Shown here: in pieces, positions 25,287-33,071 of the stretch
Layout: every line of letters begins with the position of its first letter
Position numbering within the stretch: position 1 is the first letter of the stretch
From: Dongia_B soli
GTDB taxonomy: Bacteria; Pseudomonadota; Alphaproteobacteria; Dongiales; Dongiaceae
Direction of reading: 5' to 3'
Length of the DNA stretch: 64,000 bases
Assembly (NCBI RefSeq): GCF_034044715.1
Contig: NZ_JAXCLW010000013.1
Coordinates: forward strand, 1-64,000
Notes under the pieces: model-generated
What the model was told of the DNA's origin: nothing
What the model saw: the letters and a program-made list of their open reading frames with translations, nothing else
Databases searched by the model: none
Position numbers and translations under genes: made by a program

Positions 25287-25363
25287 ATCAGTTCTGTCCT
25301 CTTTCGTCCGAAGGGTCGTATCGATCGCCGGCCATCAGCAGGCTCGGGCTTACTACATGGTCC

Positions 25364-26128
25364 CTATTGCATCGTGGCCGGGCCCTTCATGTCGCGGGGG
25401 CCGCCTTCCGGCAGGATACCGAGACGCCGCGCCACTTCCTGATAGGCTTCCTCGACATTGCCGAGATCGCGGCGGAAACGGTCCTTGTCCAGCCGCTCAT
25501 TGGTCTTCACGTCCCACAAGCGGCAATTATCCGGGCTGATCTCATCGGCCAGCACGATGCGCATTTCCTCATTCTCGTAGAGACGGCCGAATTCCAGCTT
25601 GAAATCGACCAAGCGCAGGCCGACGCCAAGGAAGAGACCGGTCAGGAAATCATTGACCCGCAGCGACAATGCGAGCATCTCGTCGATATCCTGCGGCTGC
25701 GCCCAGCCGAAAGCCGTGATGTGTTCTTCCGAGACCATCGGATCGCCGAGTTCATCGGACTTGTAATAATATTCGACGATCGAGCGCGGGAGCTGGGTGC
25801 CTTCAACAATGCCGAAACGCTTTGACAGCGAGCCGGCGGCGACATTGCGCACCACAACTTCCAGCGGGATGATCTCGACCTCGCGCACCAATTGCTCGCG
25901 CATATTGAGGCGGCGGACGAAATGGGTCGGGATGCCGATCTCGCCCAGGCGGACCATCAGATATTCGGATATCCGGTTGTTGAGGACGCCCTTGCCGGTG
26001 ATGGTGCCCTTCTTCTGATTGTTGAAGGCGGTGGCATCATCCTTGAAATACTGGACCAGGGTCCCGGGCTCAGGGCCCTCGAAAAGGACCTTGGCTTTGC
26101 CTTCATATATACGGCGACGGCGGGACAT
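25364..26128 (-). CDS. purC: SAICAR synthase
   Basis: 254 residues from the ATG at 26128 (GGAG eight bases before). It adds aspartate to CAIR in purine synthesis. The start RRRIYEGKAKVLFEG and the ATP-site and substrate segments DDATAFNNQKKG, EVVVRNVAAGSLSKRFG, DDEMxxLS-type IDEMLALSLRVNDFL and LVLADEISPDNCRLWD-like IVLADEISPDNCRLWD are all present. It is the first gene of purC-purS-purQ-purL-bolA. The frame extends five codons upstream to 26143 without a better start. Confidence 0.96.
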   Translation of the reverse strand: MSRRRRIYEGKAKVLFEGPEPGTLVQYFKDDATAFNNQKKGTITGKGVLNNRISEYLMVRLGEIGIPTHFVRRLNMREQLVREVEIIPLEVVVRNVAAGSLSKRFGIVEGTQLPRSIVEYYYKSDELGDPMVSEEHITAFGWAQPQDIDEMLALSLRVNDFLTGLFLGVGLRLVDFKLEFGRLYENEEMRIVLADEISPDNCRLWDVKTNERLDKDRFRRDLGNVEEAYQEVARRLGILPEGGPRDMKGPATMQ

Positions 26129-26444
26129 CCGGTTTCTCCACAAAAAACAGGCAGGCGCAGCAATGACCGTTCGGGCCGTCTCCCGAGCTAATCCTAGGGA
26201 ACGGCTGTTTCACGACTGCCCCAGCCAGCCGATACAGCTGTGGGACGTTAATTCCGGACTGGCCAAGACTCCGCGCGCGAATCCGCATCCTTCTAGCAGG
26301 TCGGCCCCCCGATGACAACGTTGGCAGCCCCTCATGCGGCAGCGCAGCGCATGCAAAAATAGCAATACAGATCAGCAGCTTACCTGGCCGTACCAGGGAT
26401 CGCCCGGTCGGCCCGTGCGTGAAAGATCGTTCCCGGCAGATTGT
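26129..26444. other. 316-base leader region upstream of purC
   Basis: No convincing gene on either strand. A short hairpin CCTGG-CCGTA-CCAGG lies near 26384-26398. The purC promoter must be here; I see no consensus boxes. Confidence 0.5.
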
Positions 26445-26771
26445 TTAGAAAGCGGCTTGCGCGGTAACGGTCAGGCTGCAGCCGCAGATCGGGCAAACCG
26501 CGACTTCCTGTGCCGTCATCGGATTGGCGCCGGCAGCAATCTTGTCGCTGAGCAGCTGTCGCAGCTTGGCGATCAATGCGCTGTGATCACCGGCCGGGAG
26601 CGGCCCCGCGGCGGCCAGATCGCTGGCCTGTGCACTGCAACGCAAGGCAGCCATATCACTGAGCGGCTTTGGCATGTCCTGAAGCGTGATGGCGAGGGCT
26701 GAACGGGTCGCCAGGGGGACTGTCAGGGTGCCCAATGCGATGCCCGATAATAAATGCCGGCGCGTTAACAT
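26445..26771 (-). CDS. Tat-exported small protein with C-terminal CxxCxC
   Basis: 108 residues from the ATG at 26771, with AGAGGA just upstream. The N-terminus LTRRHLLSGIALGTLTVP is a twin-arginine signal (Arg4-Arg5) with cleavage after about Ala27 (RSALA). The mature part is Ala/Leu-rich and helical, and ends in VCPICGCSLTVTAQAAF, three Cys in CxxCxC. That could bind a metal or form a disulfide once exported; Tat export of a folded protein would fit a metal site made in the cytoplasm. I do not recognise a family. It lies between the NRDE-family gene and purC on the same strand. Confidence 0.7.
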   Translation of the reverse strand: MLTRRHLLSGIALGTLTVPLATRSALAITLQDMPKPLSDMAALRCSAQASDLAAAGPLPAGDHSALIAKLRQLLSDKIAAGANPMTAQEVAVCPICGCSLTVTAQAAF

Positions 26772-26899
26772 GCGTTCCTCTTCTTCACGGCTATGAAACG
26801 CCACCCCTCAGGCCGGAGCTTATGCCAGCGGATGAGTCGCCGGCAAGTCTGGCATCATCGGATTGTGTAACAGCGCGCCGTCATAGATCTGCAATGTGG

Positions 26900-27646
26900 C
26901 TACAGCTGCACGTCGTACCACTCGCCCTTATCGGGGTGACCGCCGCAGAACTTCCAGATCGGTTTACGCTCACTATGCGCCACCGAGGGCAGGGCAATGA
27001 GCGAGGATGAGACCGTGCCGAAGCCGGTATTCGAAATGATGTTCATGGCATCGAAGACCGTGGCGCGGGGCTCGGTTTCGCGCGAGGCCAGCAATTCCAT
27101 CCAATCCCGCCAATCATCCTTGTCGGGGTCCGGCTCCCGGGCTGTTTCCCAACGCGGCAGGTAATGGCGAATTCGCGAACTGTCGATATCATTCCGGTCA
27201 CGGGCGGTGATCATTGAAATCCCCGGCGGCAACTCTTCCACTTCCACCCCGTCGCCCAGATTGCGTAGCCAGTAGGCATCGCGATTATCTGCCACCACCA
27301 TGTTGAACGGCCGATAAGCCTGGGGATCGAGCTGCTGCAACATATCGACCGCATCCGCTGCATCGGCGAAATCCAAGGCATCGAGCACCAATTCGCCCCG
27401 GCTGCGCTTGCCCGGCATCGGTCCCAAAGTGTTCATGCGATTGAGGATGCCGACGACAACCCCGGTTTCGTTAAGGCCAAGCCAGGAGCCCCCGGCCAGA
27501 TCGTCGCGGCCCGCGATGACTTCCGGCCTATCGGGCCAGTGTCGGCCCGGGGGCGACCAGGGACGGTCGGCCATTTCATCCCGATTGCTGGCCCAGAGGA
27601 TGGGCCAATCGTCTTCCGGGCGTCTCAAAATAATGACACTGCACAT
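26900..27646 (-). CDS. NRDE family protein (TANGO2-like)
   Basis: 248 residues. It begins Met-Cys, typical of the family, and has the naming motif NRDE in ASNRDEMADRPW. Further family segments are VIAGRDDLAGGSWLGLNETGVV, KRSRGELV and FNMVVAD. The fold is Ntn-hydrolase-like, and Cys2 could be the nucleophile after Met removal. The function in bacteria is unknown; the human relative TANGO2 is linked to lipid and haem handling. Confidence 0.9.
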   Translation of the reverse strand: MCSVIILRRPEDDWPILWASNRDEMADRPWSPPGRHWPDRPEVIAGRDDLAGGSWLGLNETGVVVGILNRMNTLGPMPGKRSRGELVLDALDFADAADAVDMLQQLDPQAYRPFNMVVADNRDAYWLRNLGDGVEVEELPPGISMITARDRNDIDSSRIRHYLPRWETAREPDPDKDDWRDWMELLASRETEPRATVFDAMNIISNTGFGTVSSSLIALPSVAHSERKPIWKFCGGHPDKGEWYDVQL

Positions 27647-27806
27647 GATCCGCTTTCGAGCACTTTCGGGTAATTCTCGAGAATTTCATCCAATATACGC
27701 AGCCAACCGCAAGACTGCGAATATGTGACCTTGCTATTAGACTTGACGAAGGCGGAGGGGCCAACCATTTTTAGGCACTCATCCATGCTTTGGGGAAATG
27801 CCCTTT

Positions 27807-28130
27807 ATGTCGACTTTCGATGACCGCGAACAAAGCTTCGAAAACAAGTTCAAGCACGACAAGGAATTGCAGTTTCGCATAAGCGCCCGCCGAAACAAGC
27901 TGCTGGGACTGTGGGCCGCGCAGCTGCTGGGCATTCACGGCAGCGAAGCCGAGGCTTATGCCAAGACCGTCGTCACCGCCGATCTCGAAAAGCCGGGGGA
28001 CGACGATGTGGTGCAGAAGGTGTTGGCGGATTTCAAGGCGCGAGGCGTCGATATGAGCGAGCATCGCCTGCGCAAGCGTATGGAAGAATTGCTGCAGACA
28101 GCGCATCAGCAGATCATGTCGGAAGCCTGA
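27807..28130 (+). CDS. DUF1476 protein, F-type ATPase zeta-subunit inhibitor
   Basis: 107 residues from the ATG at 27807; an ATG at 27798 would add three residues. The sequence STFDDREQSFENKFKHDKEL and GLWAAQLLGIHGSEAEAYAKTVV is characteristic. In Paracoccus and other alphaproteobacteria this small helical protein inserts its N-terminus into F1 and blocks ATP hydrolysis, replacing epsilon/IF1 control. It is almost restricted to alphaproteobacteria, which supports the lineage call. A TTGACG (27743-27748) may be part of its promoter. It is monocistronic with its own terminator. Confidence 0.94.
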   Translation: MSTFDDREQSFENKFKHDKELQFRISARRNKLLGLWAAQLLGIHGSEAEAYAKTVVTADLEKPGDDDVVQKVLADFKARGVDMSEHRLRKRMEELLQTAHQQIMSEA

Positions 28131-28165
28131 CGGCCTGCTGACCGTCAGCTTACGGCAAGAACAGA

Positions 28166-28196
28166 AAACCGGCGGTGCATGACACCGCCGGTTTCG
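28166..28196. terminator. Bidirectional intrinsic terminator between DUF1476 gene and purB
   Basis: A perfect 12-bp stem AAACCGGCGGTG/CACCGCCGGTTT (28166-28177 with 28183-28194) with CATGA loop, A residues before and T residues after, serving converging genes. Confidence 0.85.
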
Positions 28197-28232
28197 TTTA
28201 GGCGCGGTCCAATAATAACGTTACCGAACTGC

Positions 28233-29525
28233 TTAACCGAAGACGCGTTTGAAGATCGCGTCCACATTCTTGGTGTGGTAGCCGAGATCGAAACATTCCT
28301 CGAGCTGGGCCAGCGGCAGCCGATCGGTTACTGCCTTGTCCTTCTTCAGTTCGGTAAGGAAATCGGCTCCTTCGAGCCAAACTTTCATCGCATTGCGCTG
28401 CACCGCCTGATAGGCCTCCTCGCGCGTCATGCCGGCCTGGGTGAGCGCCAGCAGCACGCGCTGCGAATGGACAAGGCCCCCATAGCGATCGAGATTTTTC
28501 TGCATGTCCTCGGGATAGACAATCAGCTTGTCGACCAAGCCGGCGAGGCGCATCAGGGCGAAATCAAGGGCGATGGTGGCATCGGGGCCGAAGACACGCT
28601 CGACCGAGGAATGGGAAATATCGCGTTCGTGCCACAGCGTCACATTCTCCAGCGCCGGTGTCACGGCGGCGCGCACGACACGGGCAAGACCGGTCAGGTT
28701 CTCGGACAGCACCGGATTGCGTTTATGCGGCATGGCCGAGGATCCCTTCTGCCCAGGCGAAAAGAATTCCTCAGCCTCGCGCACTTCCGAGCGCTGCAGG
28801 TGACGGGTTTCCGTCGCCAGATTCTCGATCGAACTGGCGATGACGCCGAGCACGGCAAAGAACATGGCGTGACGGTCGCGTGGAATGACCTGGGTCGAGA
28901 CCGGCTCGACCTTGAGACCGAGCTTCGCCGCGACATGGGCTTCCACGCGGGGATCGATATTGGCAAAGGTGCCGACGGCGCCGGAAATGGCGCAGGTCGC
29001 GATTTCTTCGCGGGCGGCGATCAGACGCTGCTTGGCGCGGTCGAAAGCCGCGTAATGGCCGGCGAGCTTCAGACCGAAGGTCGTCGGCTCGGCATGAATG
29101 CCGTGGCTGCGGCCCATGGTCGGCGTCAGCTTGTATTCGAAGGCGCGCTTCTTCAGCGCGGCCAGGACCTGATCGAGATCGGCCAGCAGCAGATCCGTCG
29201 CCTGCTTCAACTGCACGGCGAGGCAGGTGTCGAGCACGTCGGAGGAGGTCATGCCCTGGTGCACGAAGCGGGCCGACGGGCCGACATGTTCGGCCAGATT
29301 GGTCAGGAAGGCGATAACGTCATGCTTGGTCTCGCGCTCGATCTCGTCGATACGGGCGATTTCCCATTTGCCCTTGGCCCAGATCTCGGCCGCCGCTTCC
29401 TTCGGCACCACCCCCAATTCCGCGAGCGCATCGCAGGCATGGGCCTCGATCTCGAACCAGATGCGGAAACGGTTCTCGGGTTCCCAAATGCGGGTCATTT
29501 CCGGGCGGGAATAGCGCGGAATCAT
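28233..29525 (-). CDS. purB: Adenylosuccinate lyase
   Basis: 430 residues of the short bacterial type. It cleaves SAICAR and adenylosuccinate. The fumarase-superfamily signature GSSAMPHKRNP contains the catalytic serine (Ser262/263). Other active-site segments are TSSDVLDTCLAVQL and GRSHGIHAEPTTFG (catalytic His), and RDISHSSVER. It is on the same strand as the pur operon 2 kb away but is separated by other genes. Confidence 0.97.
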   Translation of the reverse strand: MIPRYSRPEMTRIWEPENRFRIWFEIEAHACDALAELGVVPKEAAAEIWAKGKWEIARIDEIERETKHDVIAFLTNLAEHVGPSARFVHQGMTSSDVLDTCLAVQLKQATDLLLADLDQVLAALKKRAFEYKLTPTMGRSHGIHAEPTTFGLKLAGHYAAFDRAKQRLIAAREEIATCAISGAVGTFANIDPRVEAHVAAKLGLKVEPVSTQVIPRDRHAMFFAVLGVIASSIENLATETRHLQRSEVREAEEFFSPGQKGSSAMPHKRNPVLSENLTGLARVVRAAVTPALENVTLWHERDISHSSVERVFGPDATIALDFALMRLAGLVDKLIVYPEDMQKNLDRYGGLVHSQRVLLALTQAGMTREEAYQAVQRNAMKVWLEGADFLTELKKDKAVTDRLPLAQLEECFDLGYHTKNVDAIFKRVFG

Positions 29526-29628
29526 CTGTTACCTCTCCTATCGCTTGGCGGCGCTAAAGCACCGGCAAACCACCGGGAAGTCAACAGGATTCGCGCCACA
29601 TCGTCGGCATGACCGGCATGCCGCTTTT

Positions 29629-30165
29629 TTAAGCGTGCGCCAGCACCGCCATCGCATGCAGCCCGTCCAGCAGCGGCTGGGGATTGAAGGGGGTGAAAAT
29701 GCCGCTGCCCATCGGCGCATGACTGCCGCCGGCCGCCGTCTGGAACGAGGCCAGATCGCCGCCGGTATCGGCGAAAATATCCGCCGCGGCGAGTGCCACC
29801 GGTTCTGCCGGATGCTGGAGATGGGCCAGGGCCGTATCCTCCGGGTCATGTATAGCCATAGTGTTGTCTTGGGTGGTTTCTTGCCCCGGTTTGGCGGCTA
29901 GCTGCCCTGCCGCATCAACCGGATCATTGCTGGCGACCAGCAGGTGGGCCGGCAAGGCTTGGCCATGGCTCGCCGACAGGAAATGGTCTGCCACGGCCAG
30001 GCCCGATGACGTGCCGGTTTCCATGGCAATGGCGCTGTGGGCCGGCACTGTTTCGGCAATGGCCGCAAGTTGGGTGAGATCGAAAAGATCATCGCCGCCG
30101 GCCAGCAGCGAGAGCGCCCCATGGTCCGCCGATGCGGTCTCGAAACCGTATTCTGTGACAGTCAT
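29629..30165 (-). CDS. Hypothetical Ala/His/Asp-rich protein
   Basis: 178 residues from the ATG at 30165, with AAGGAG eight bases upstream. The composition is very Ala-rich (about one in five) with many His, Asp, Gly and Thr and few Lys or Arg, so the protein is acidic. There is no signal peptide or membrane segment and no Cys. The pattern is of alternating short hydrophobic and polar stretches, such as SLLAGGDDLFDLTQLAAIAETVPAHSAIAMETG, with a Gly/Met/Phe-rich end (GSGIFTPFNPQPLLDG). No family is recognised. It ends 104 bases upstream of purB; they may share a transcript. Confidence 0.6.
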   Translation of the reverse strand: MTVTEYGFETASADHGALSLLAGGDDLFDLTQLAAIAETVPAHSAIAMETGTSSGLAVADHFLSASHGQALPAHLLVASNDPVDAAGQLAAKPGQETTQDNTMAIHDPEDTALAHLQHPAEPVALAAADIFADTGGDLASFQTAAGGSHAPMGSGIFTPFNPQPLLDGLHAMAVLAHA

Positions 30166-30342
30166 CCCCCGACTCCTTGTCCCCACTCGATCCATGGCCG
30201 GTCGAAAGCCGGCCTCAGGAGCACAAGTTTCACGCGAGGGAATTTAAAATTGTCTTAAATTTGTATCCAGTTTCGCGAGCTGAATCAGGGACTTAGGTTA
30301 ACCGCCGCTTAACCATGATACCACTTGCAAGACAAGGGCCGG

Positions 30343-31281
30343 TTACACAGGCACGGCCCGACGCCGGCGCCGGCGATACCGGTATTGCAGAAATTCCGAG
30401 TAAAGGATGCCAAAGATGACCAGTGTTGCACCAAGGATCTGCACCAGGCTGGGCTTGACACCCATGATGGCAAGGATCGCCAGAGACACGATCGGCACCA
30501 GATTGAGATATACGGTGGCAACGACGACCCCGAGATGCCGCACGCCATAATTCCAGAGGATCAGGCAAAGCACGATCGAGACGAAGGTCAGCCAGCATAA
30601 CAGCGCGAGATGCCATCCATCGGGCGGCGGGGCCGGCGGCACCTGAGCCCAGCCCACCTGTCCAGCCATGAAATACACCGCCATCAGCATGGGGGCGCCG
30701 CCGATCGTGGTGCTGGCGGAAATGCGAAGCTGCGACCAGCCGGTCAACCAGCGTTGCGCCGCAATCGAATACCAGGACCAGCAGGCGGCTGCGGCGAGAA
30801 TGAGGAGCTCGCCGCCGCGGATCACGAAGACCGAATGGGCCGAGCGCAGTTGTGAAAAATCTACCGTGGCCAGAATGCAGCCCGAGACGGCGAGAATGAT
30901 CGCAGGCACGACCCGGCGATCCATCGGCTCGCGAAAGCTCAGCCAGGCGACCACCCCGGCAATCACTGGCCCTGCCGCCGACAAGACCGCGGCGACGATG
31001 GGATTGGCATGGGCGACGCCCACCGTATAAAGCGGTGCAAAAAAGCCGAGACCGATCGTGCCGAGCAGAAACGGCCGCCACCAGGAAATGCGCGGCGACG
31101 CCTCGCGAAAGCCCTCCAGCAACCAGACCAGCATGATGAGGAGCGGCGCGCCGGCGACATAACGAACCGAGCCAAGAAAGAACGGATCCCAAACGGGGAG
31201 CAGGTAATTGACGGTGGGTATGACGGTGCCCCAGGTCAGTGCCACAATCAGCAGCCCGAGATTCGCGCCCCATTTACCCAT
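30343..31281 (-). CDS. EamA/DMT family transporter
   Basis: 312 residues from the ATG at 31281 (MGKWGANLGLL); upstream codons to 31395 are not protein-like. Ten hydrophobic segments form two EamA repeats (about 10-145 and 155-290), each with the family pattern SAAGPVIAGVVAWLSFREPMD and LNLVPIVSLAILAIMG. A string of Arg residues forms the cytoplasmic C-terminus. It is a drug/metabolite or amino-acid exporter of unknown substrate, not closely similar to the RarD protein at 20.9 kb. Confidence 0.85.
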   Translation of the reverse strand: MGKWGANLGLLIVALTWGTVIPTVNYLLPVWDPFFLGSVRYVAGAPLLIMLVWLLEGFREASPRISWWRPFLLGTIGLGFFAPLYTVGVAHANPIVAAVLSAAGPVIAGVVAWLSFREPMDRRVVPAIILAVSGCILATVDFSQLRSAHSVFVIRGGELLILAAAACWSWYSIAAQRWLTGWSQLRISASTTIGGAPMLMAVYFMAGQVGWAQVPPAPPPDGWHLALLCWLTFVSIVLCLILWNYGVRHLGVVVATVYLNLVPIVSLAILAIMGVKPSLVQILGATLVIFGILYSEFLQYRYRRRRRRAVPV

Positions 31282-31394
31282 GATCGACCTATATATCTCC
31301 CCGTTTTGGCGGCGACTGTGACAGCGGCCCTCTTCACCGTCAAATCGCGATAGCGCATGATGGTCATGCTGTTCATTGAGCATGCGCTTCGGCA

Positions 31395-31426
31395 AATAAA
31401 AAGGCCGGCTGAAACGCCGGCCTTTT
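31395..31426 (-). terminator. Rho-independent terminator of rpsD
   Basis: Stem AAAAGGCCGGC/GCCGGCCTTTT (31399-31409 with 31416-31426), six-base loop TGAAAC. On the minus strand it is followed by TTTTTATTT. Confidence 0.87.
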
Positions 31427-31446
31427 CACTGCACCGATCGTCAGGA

Positions 31447-32061
31447 TCAGCGCGAATAGAATTCCGTGACCAGATGCGGTTCCATGGTCACCGGATAGGG
31501 CACTTCGGCCAGTTGCGGCACGCGCACATACTTCGCCGTCATCTTCTTATGATCGGCTTCGATATATTCCGGCACGTCGCGTTCACCGGATTGCGCGGCG
31601 CCGACGACCAGCGCCATATCCCGGGAGCGCTCGCGCACTTCCACCACATCGCCTTCCTTCAACTGATAGGAACCGATATTGACGCGCTTGCCATTGACCT
31701 TGACATGGCCGTGATTGACGAACTGGCGGGCGGCGAAGACCGTCGGCACGAACTTGGCGCGATAGACGACGGTTTCCAGGCGGCTTTCCAGGAGGCCGAT
31801 CAGCATTTCCGACGTGTCGCCACGGCGACGCACAGCTTCGGCATAGAGCTTGCGGAACTGGCGTTCGCCGATCGAACCGTAATAGCCGCGCAGGCGCTGC
31901 TTCGCCATCAACTGGATGCCGAAATCGGTCGGCTTCTTGCGGCGCTGGCCATGCTGGCCCGGGCCATATTCACGGTTGTTGAGCGGGCTCTTCGGCCGGC
32001 CCCAGAGATTGACGCCCAAGCGGCGGTCGATTTTATGCTTGGCTTCGATACGCTTACTCAT
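31447..32061 (-). CDS. rpsD: Ribosomal protein uS4
   Basis: 204 residues, full length. The N-terminus KIDRRLGVNLWGRPKSPLN is the alphaproteobacterial type, and the S4 RNA-binding domain (about 95-160; LESRLETVVYRAKFVPT, QFVNHGHVKVNGKRVNI) is intact. S4 starts 30S assembly at the 5' domain of 16S rRNA. It is monocistronic here, with a consensus promoter upstream and terminator downstream, rather than in the alpha operon. Confidence 0.98.
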   Translation of the reverse strand: MSKRIEAKHKIDRRLGVNLWGRPKSPLNNREYGPGQHGQRRKKPTDFGIQLMAKQRLRGYYGSIGERQFRKLYAEAVRRRGDTSEMLIGLLESRLETVVYRAKFVPTVFAARQFVNHGHVKVNGKRVNIGSYQLKEGDVVEVRERSRDMALVVGAAQSGERDVPEYIEADHKKMTAKYVRVPQLAEVPYPVTMEPHLVTEFYSR

Positions 32062-32176
32062 AAGTTGTCCTTTCCCGCGATGACGCGATGTCGTTGGTGT
32101 CCCGGCTGTCCGGCCCGGTCAAATCCGGCGGCTGGGCAGCAGCGACGAACGCGCTGCCCGGCACGAGAGCGGGCGG

Positions 32177-32204
32177 ACTATAGCCAGCGAGACGGCAGAG
32201 TCAA
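32177..32204 (-). promoter_or_regulatory. Sigma-70-type promoter of rpsD
   Basis: On the minus strand TTGACT (32199-32204), 16 bases, then TATAGT (32177-32182). The -10 lies about 115 bases before the rpsD start, leaving room for a structured leader where S4 could regulate its own translation. Confidence 0.7.
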
Positions 32205-32300
32205 GGAAAGGCGGCAAATAACTGGCGGCGCCGCCTTATCTATATTTCTGTCCACGCGGTAAATTACACACAGGTCGCGTTAAATACCGGGCTCGGACCC

Positions 32301-33071
32301 TCAGCGGTCGGACTCCGCCGCCGATTTACGGGCCTGGCGCAGGGTCGCCAGTTCTTTCACGACGCCATGCAGGGTCCTGATTTCCTGCTCCGTCAGATTG
32401 GCGCGCTGCCACATATTGCGCAGATTGCGCACCATATGCGGCCGGGCTTCCTCGTTGCGCAGGAAGCCGCAGGCATCGAGCTCGCGTTCGAAATGGGCGA
32501 AGAAATTGACCAACTGGTCCTTGCTGGCCGGGACCGAGCCATTCATTTCCAGCACCGAACCCGGCGTCGCATCGCCCGCCTGATACCATTCATAGCCGAC
32601 CAGCAGCACCGCCTGACCGAGATTGAGCGAGGTGAAAGCGGGATTGAGCGGCACCGTCAGCAGCGTATCGGCGAGACTCAGATCGTCATTCAGCAAGCCG
32701 GTCCGTTCGGGCCCGAACAGGAAGCCGACACGGCCGCCGCCGGCCACCCTGGCACGCGCCTCTTGGGCGGCGTGACGGGCAGTGACGATCGGCTTCACCA
32801 TCCGCCGGTCGCGGGCCGTCGTCGCATAGACATGGGTGAGATCGGCGATCGCCTCGGCGGTGGTATCGAAGACCTTGACCGGCGGCATCATCTCCAGGGC
32901 GCCGACCGCCGCCCGCTCCGCTTTGATGTTCGGCCAGCCGTCGCGCGGCGCCACCAGGCGCAAATCGCTGATCCCGCAATTCAGCATGGCCCGCGCCGCA
33001 GCCCCGATATTCTCGCCCATTTGCGGCGTCACCAGAATGATCGCCGGCGCGGCGGTTTCCGCCGAGCTCAA
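32301..33071 (-). CDS. trmJ: tRNA/rRNA methyltransferase, TrmJ family
   Basis: 256 residues from a TTG at 33071 that overlaps the cimA stop (TTGA). The SPOUT fold is shown by AIILVTPQMGENIGAAARAM, RVGFLFGPERTGLLNDD and the knot segment NPAFTSLNLGQAVLLVGYE. The family 2'-O-methylates nucleotide 32 of tRNA. The C-terminal helical extension (about 170-256), with ELDACGFLRNEEARPHMVRNLRNM, is typical of TrmJ dimers. The non-ATG start implies translation coupled to cimA. Confidence 0.9.
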   Translation of the reverse strand: MSSAETAAPAIILVTPQMGENIGAAARAMLNCGISDLRLVAPRDGWPNIKAERAAVGALEMMPPVKVFDTTAEAIADLTHVYATTARDRRMVKPIVTARHAAQEARARVAGGGRVGFLFGPERTGLLNDDLSLADTLLTVPLNPAFTSLNLGQAVLLVGYEWYQAGDATPGSVLEMNGSVPASKDQLVNFFAHFERELDACGFLRNEEARPHMVRNLRNMWQRANLTEQEIRTLHGVVKELATLRQARKSAAESDR

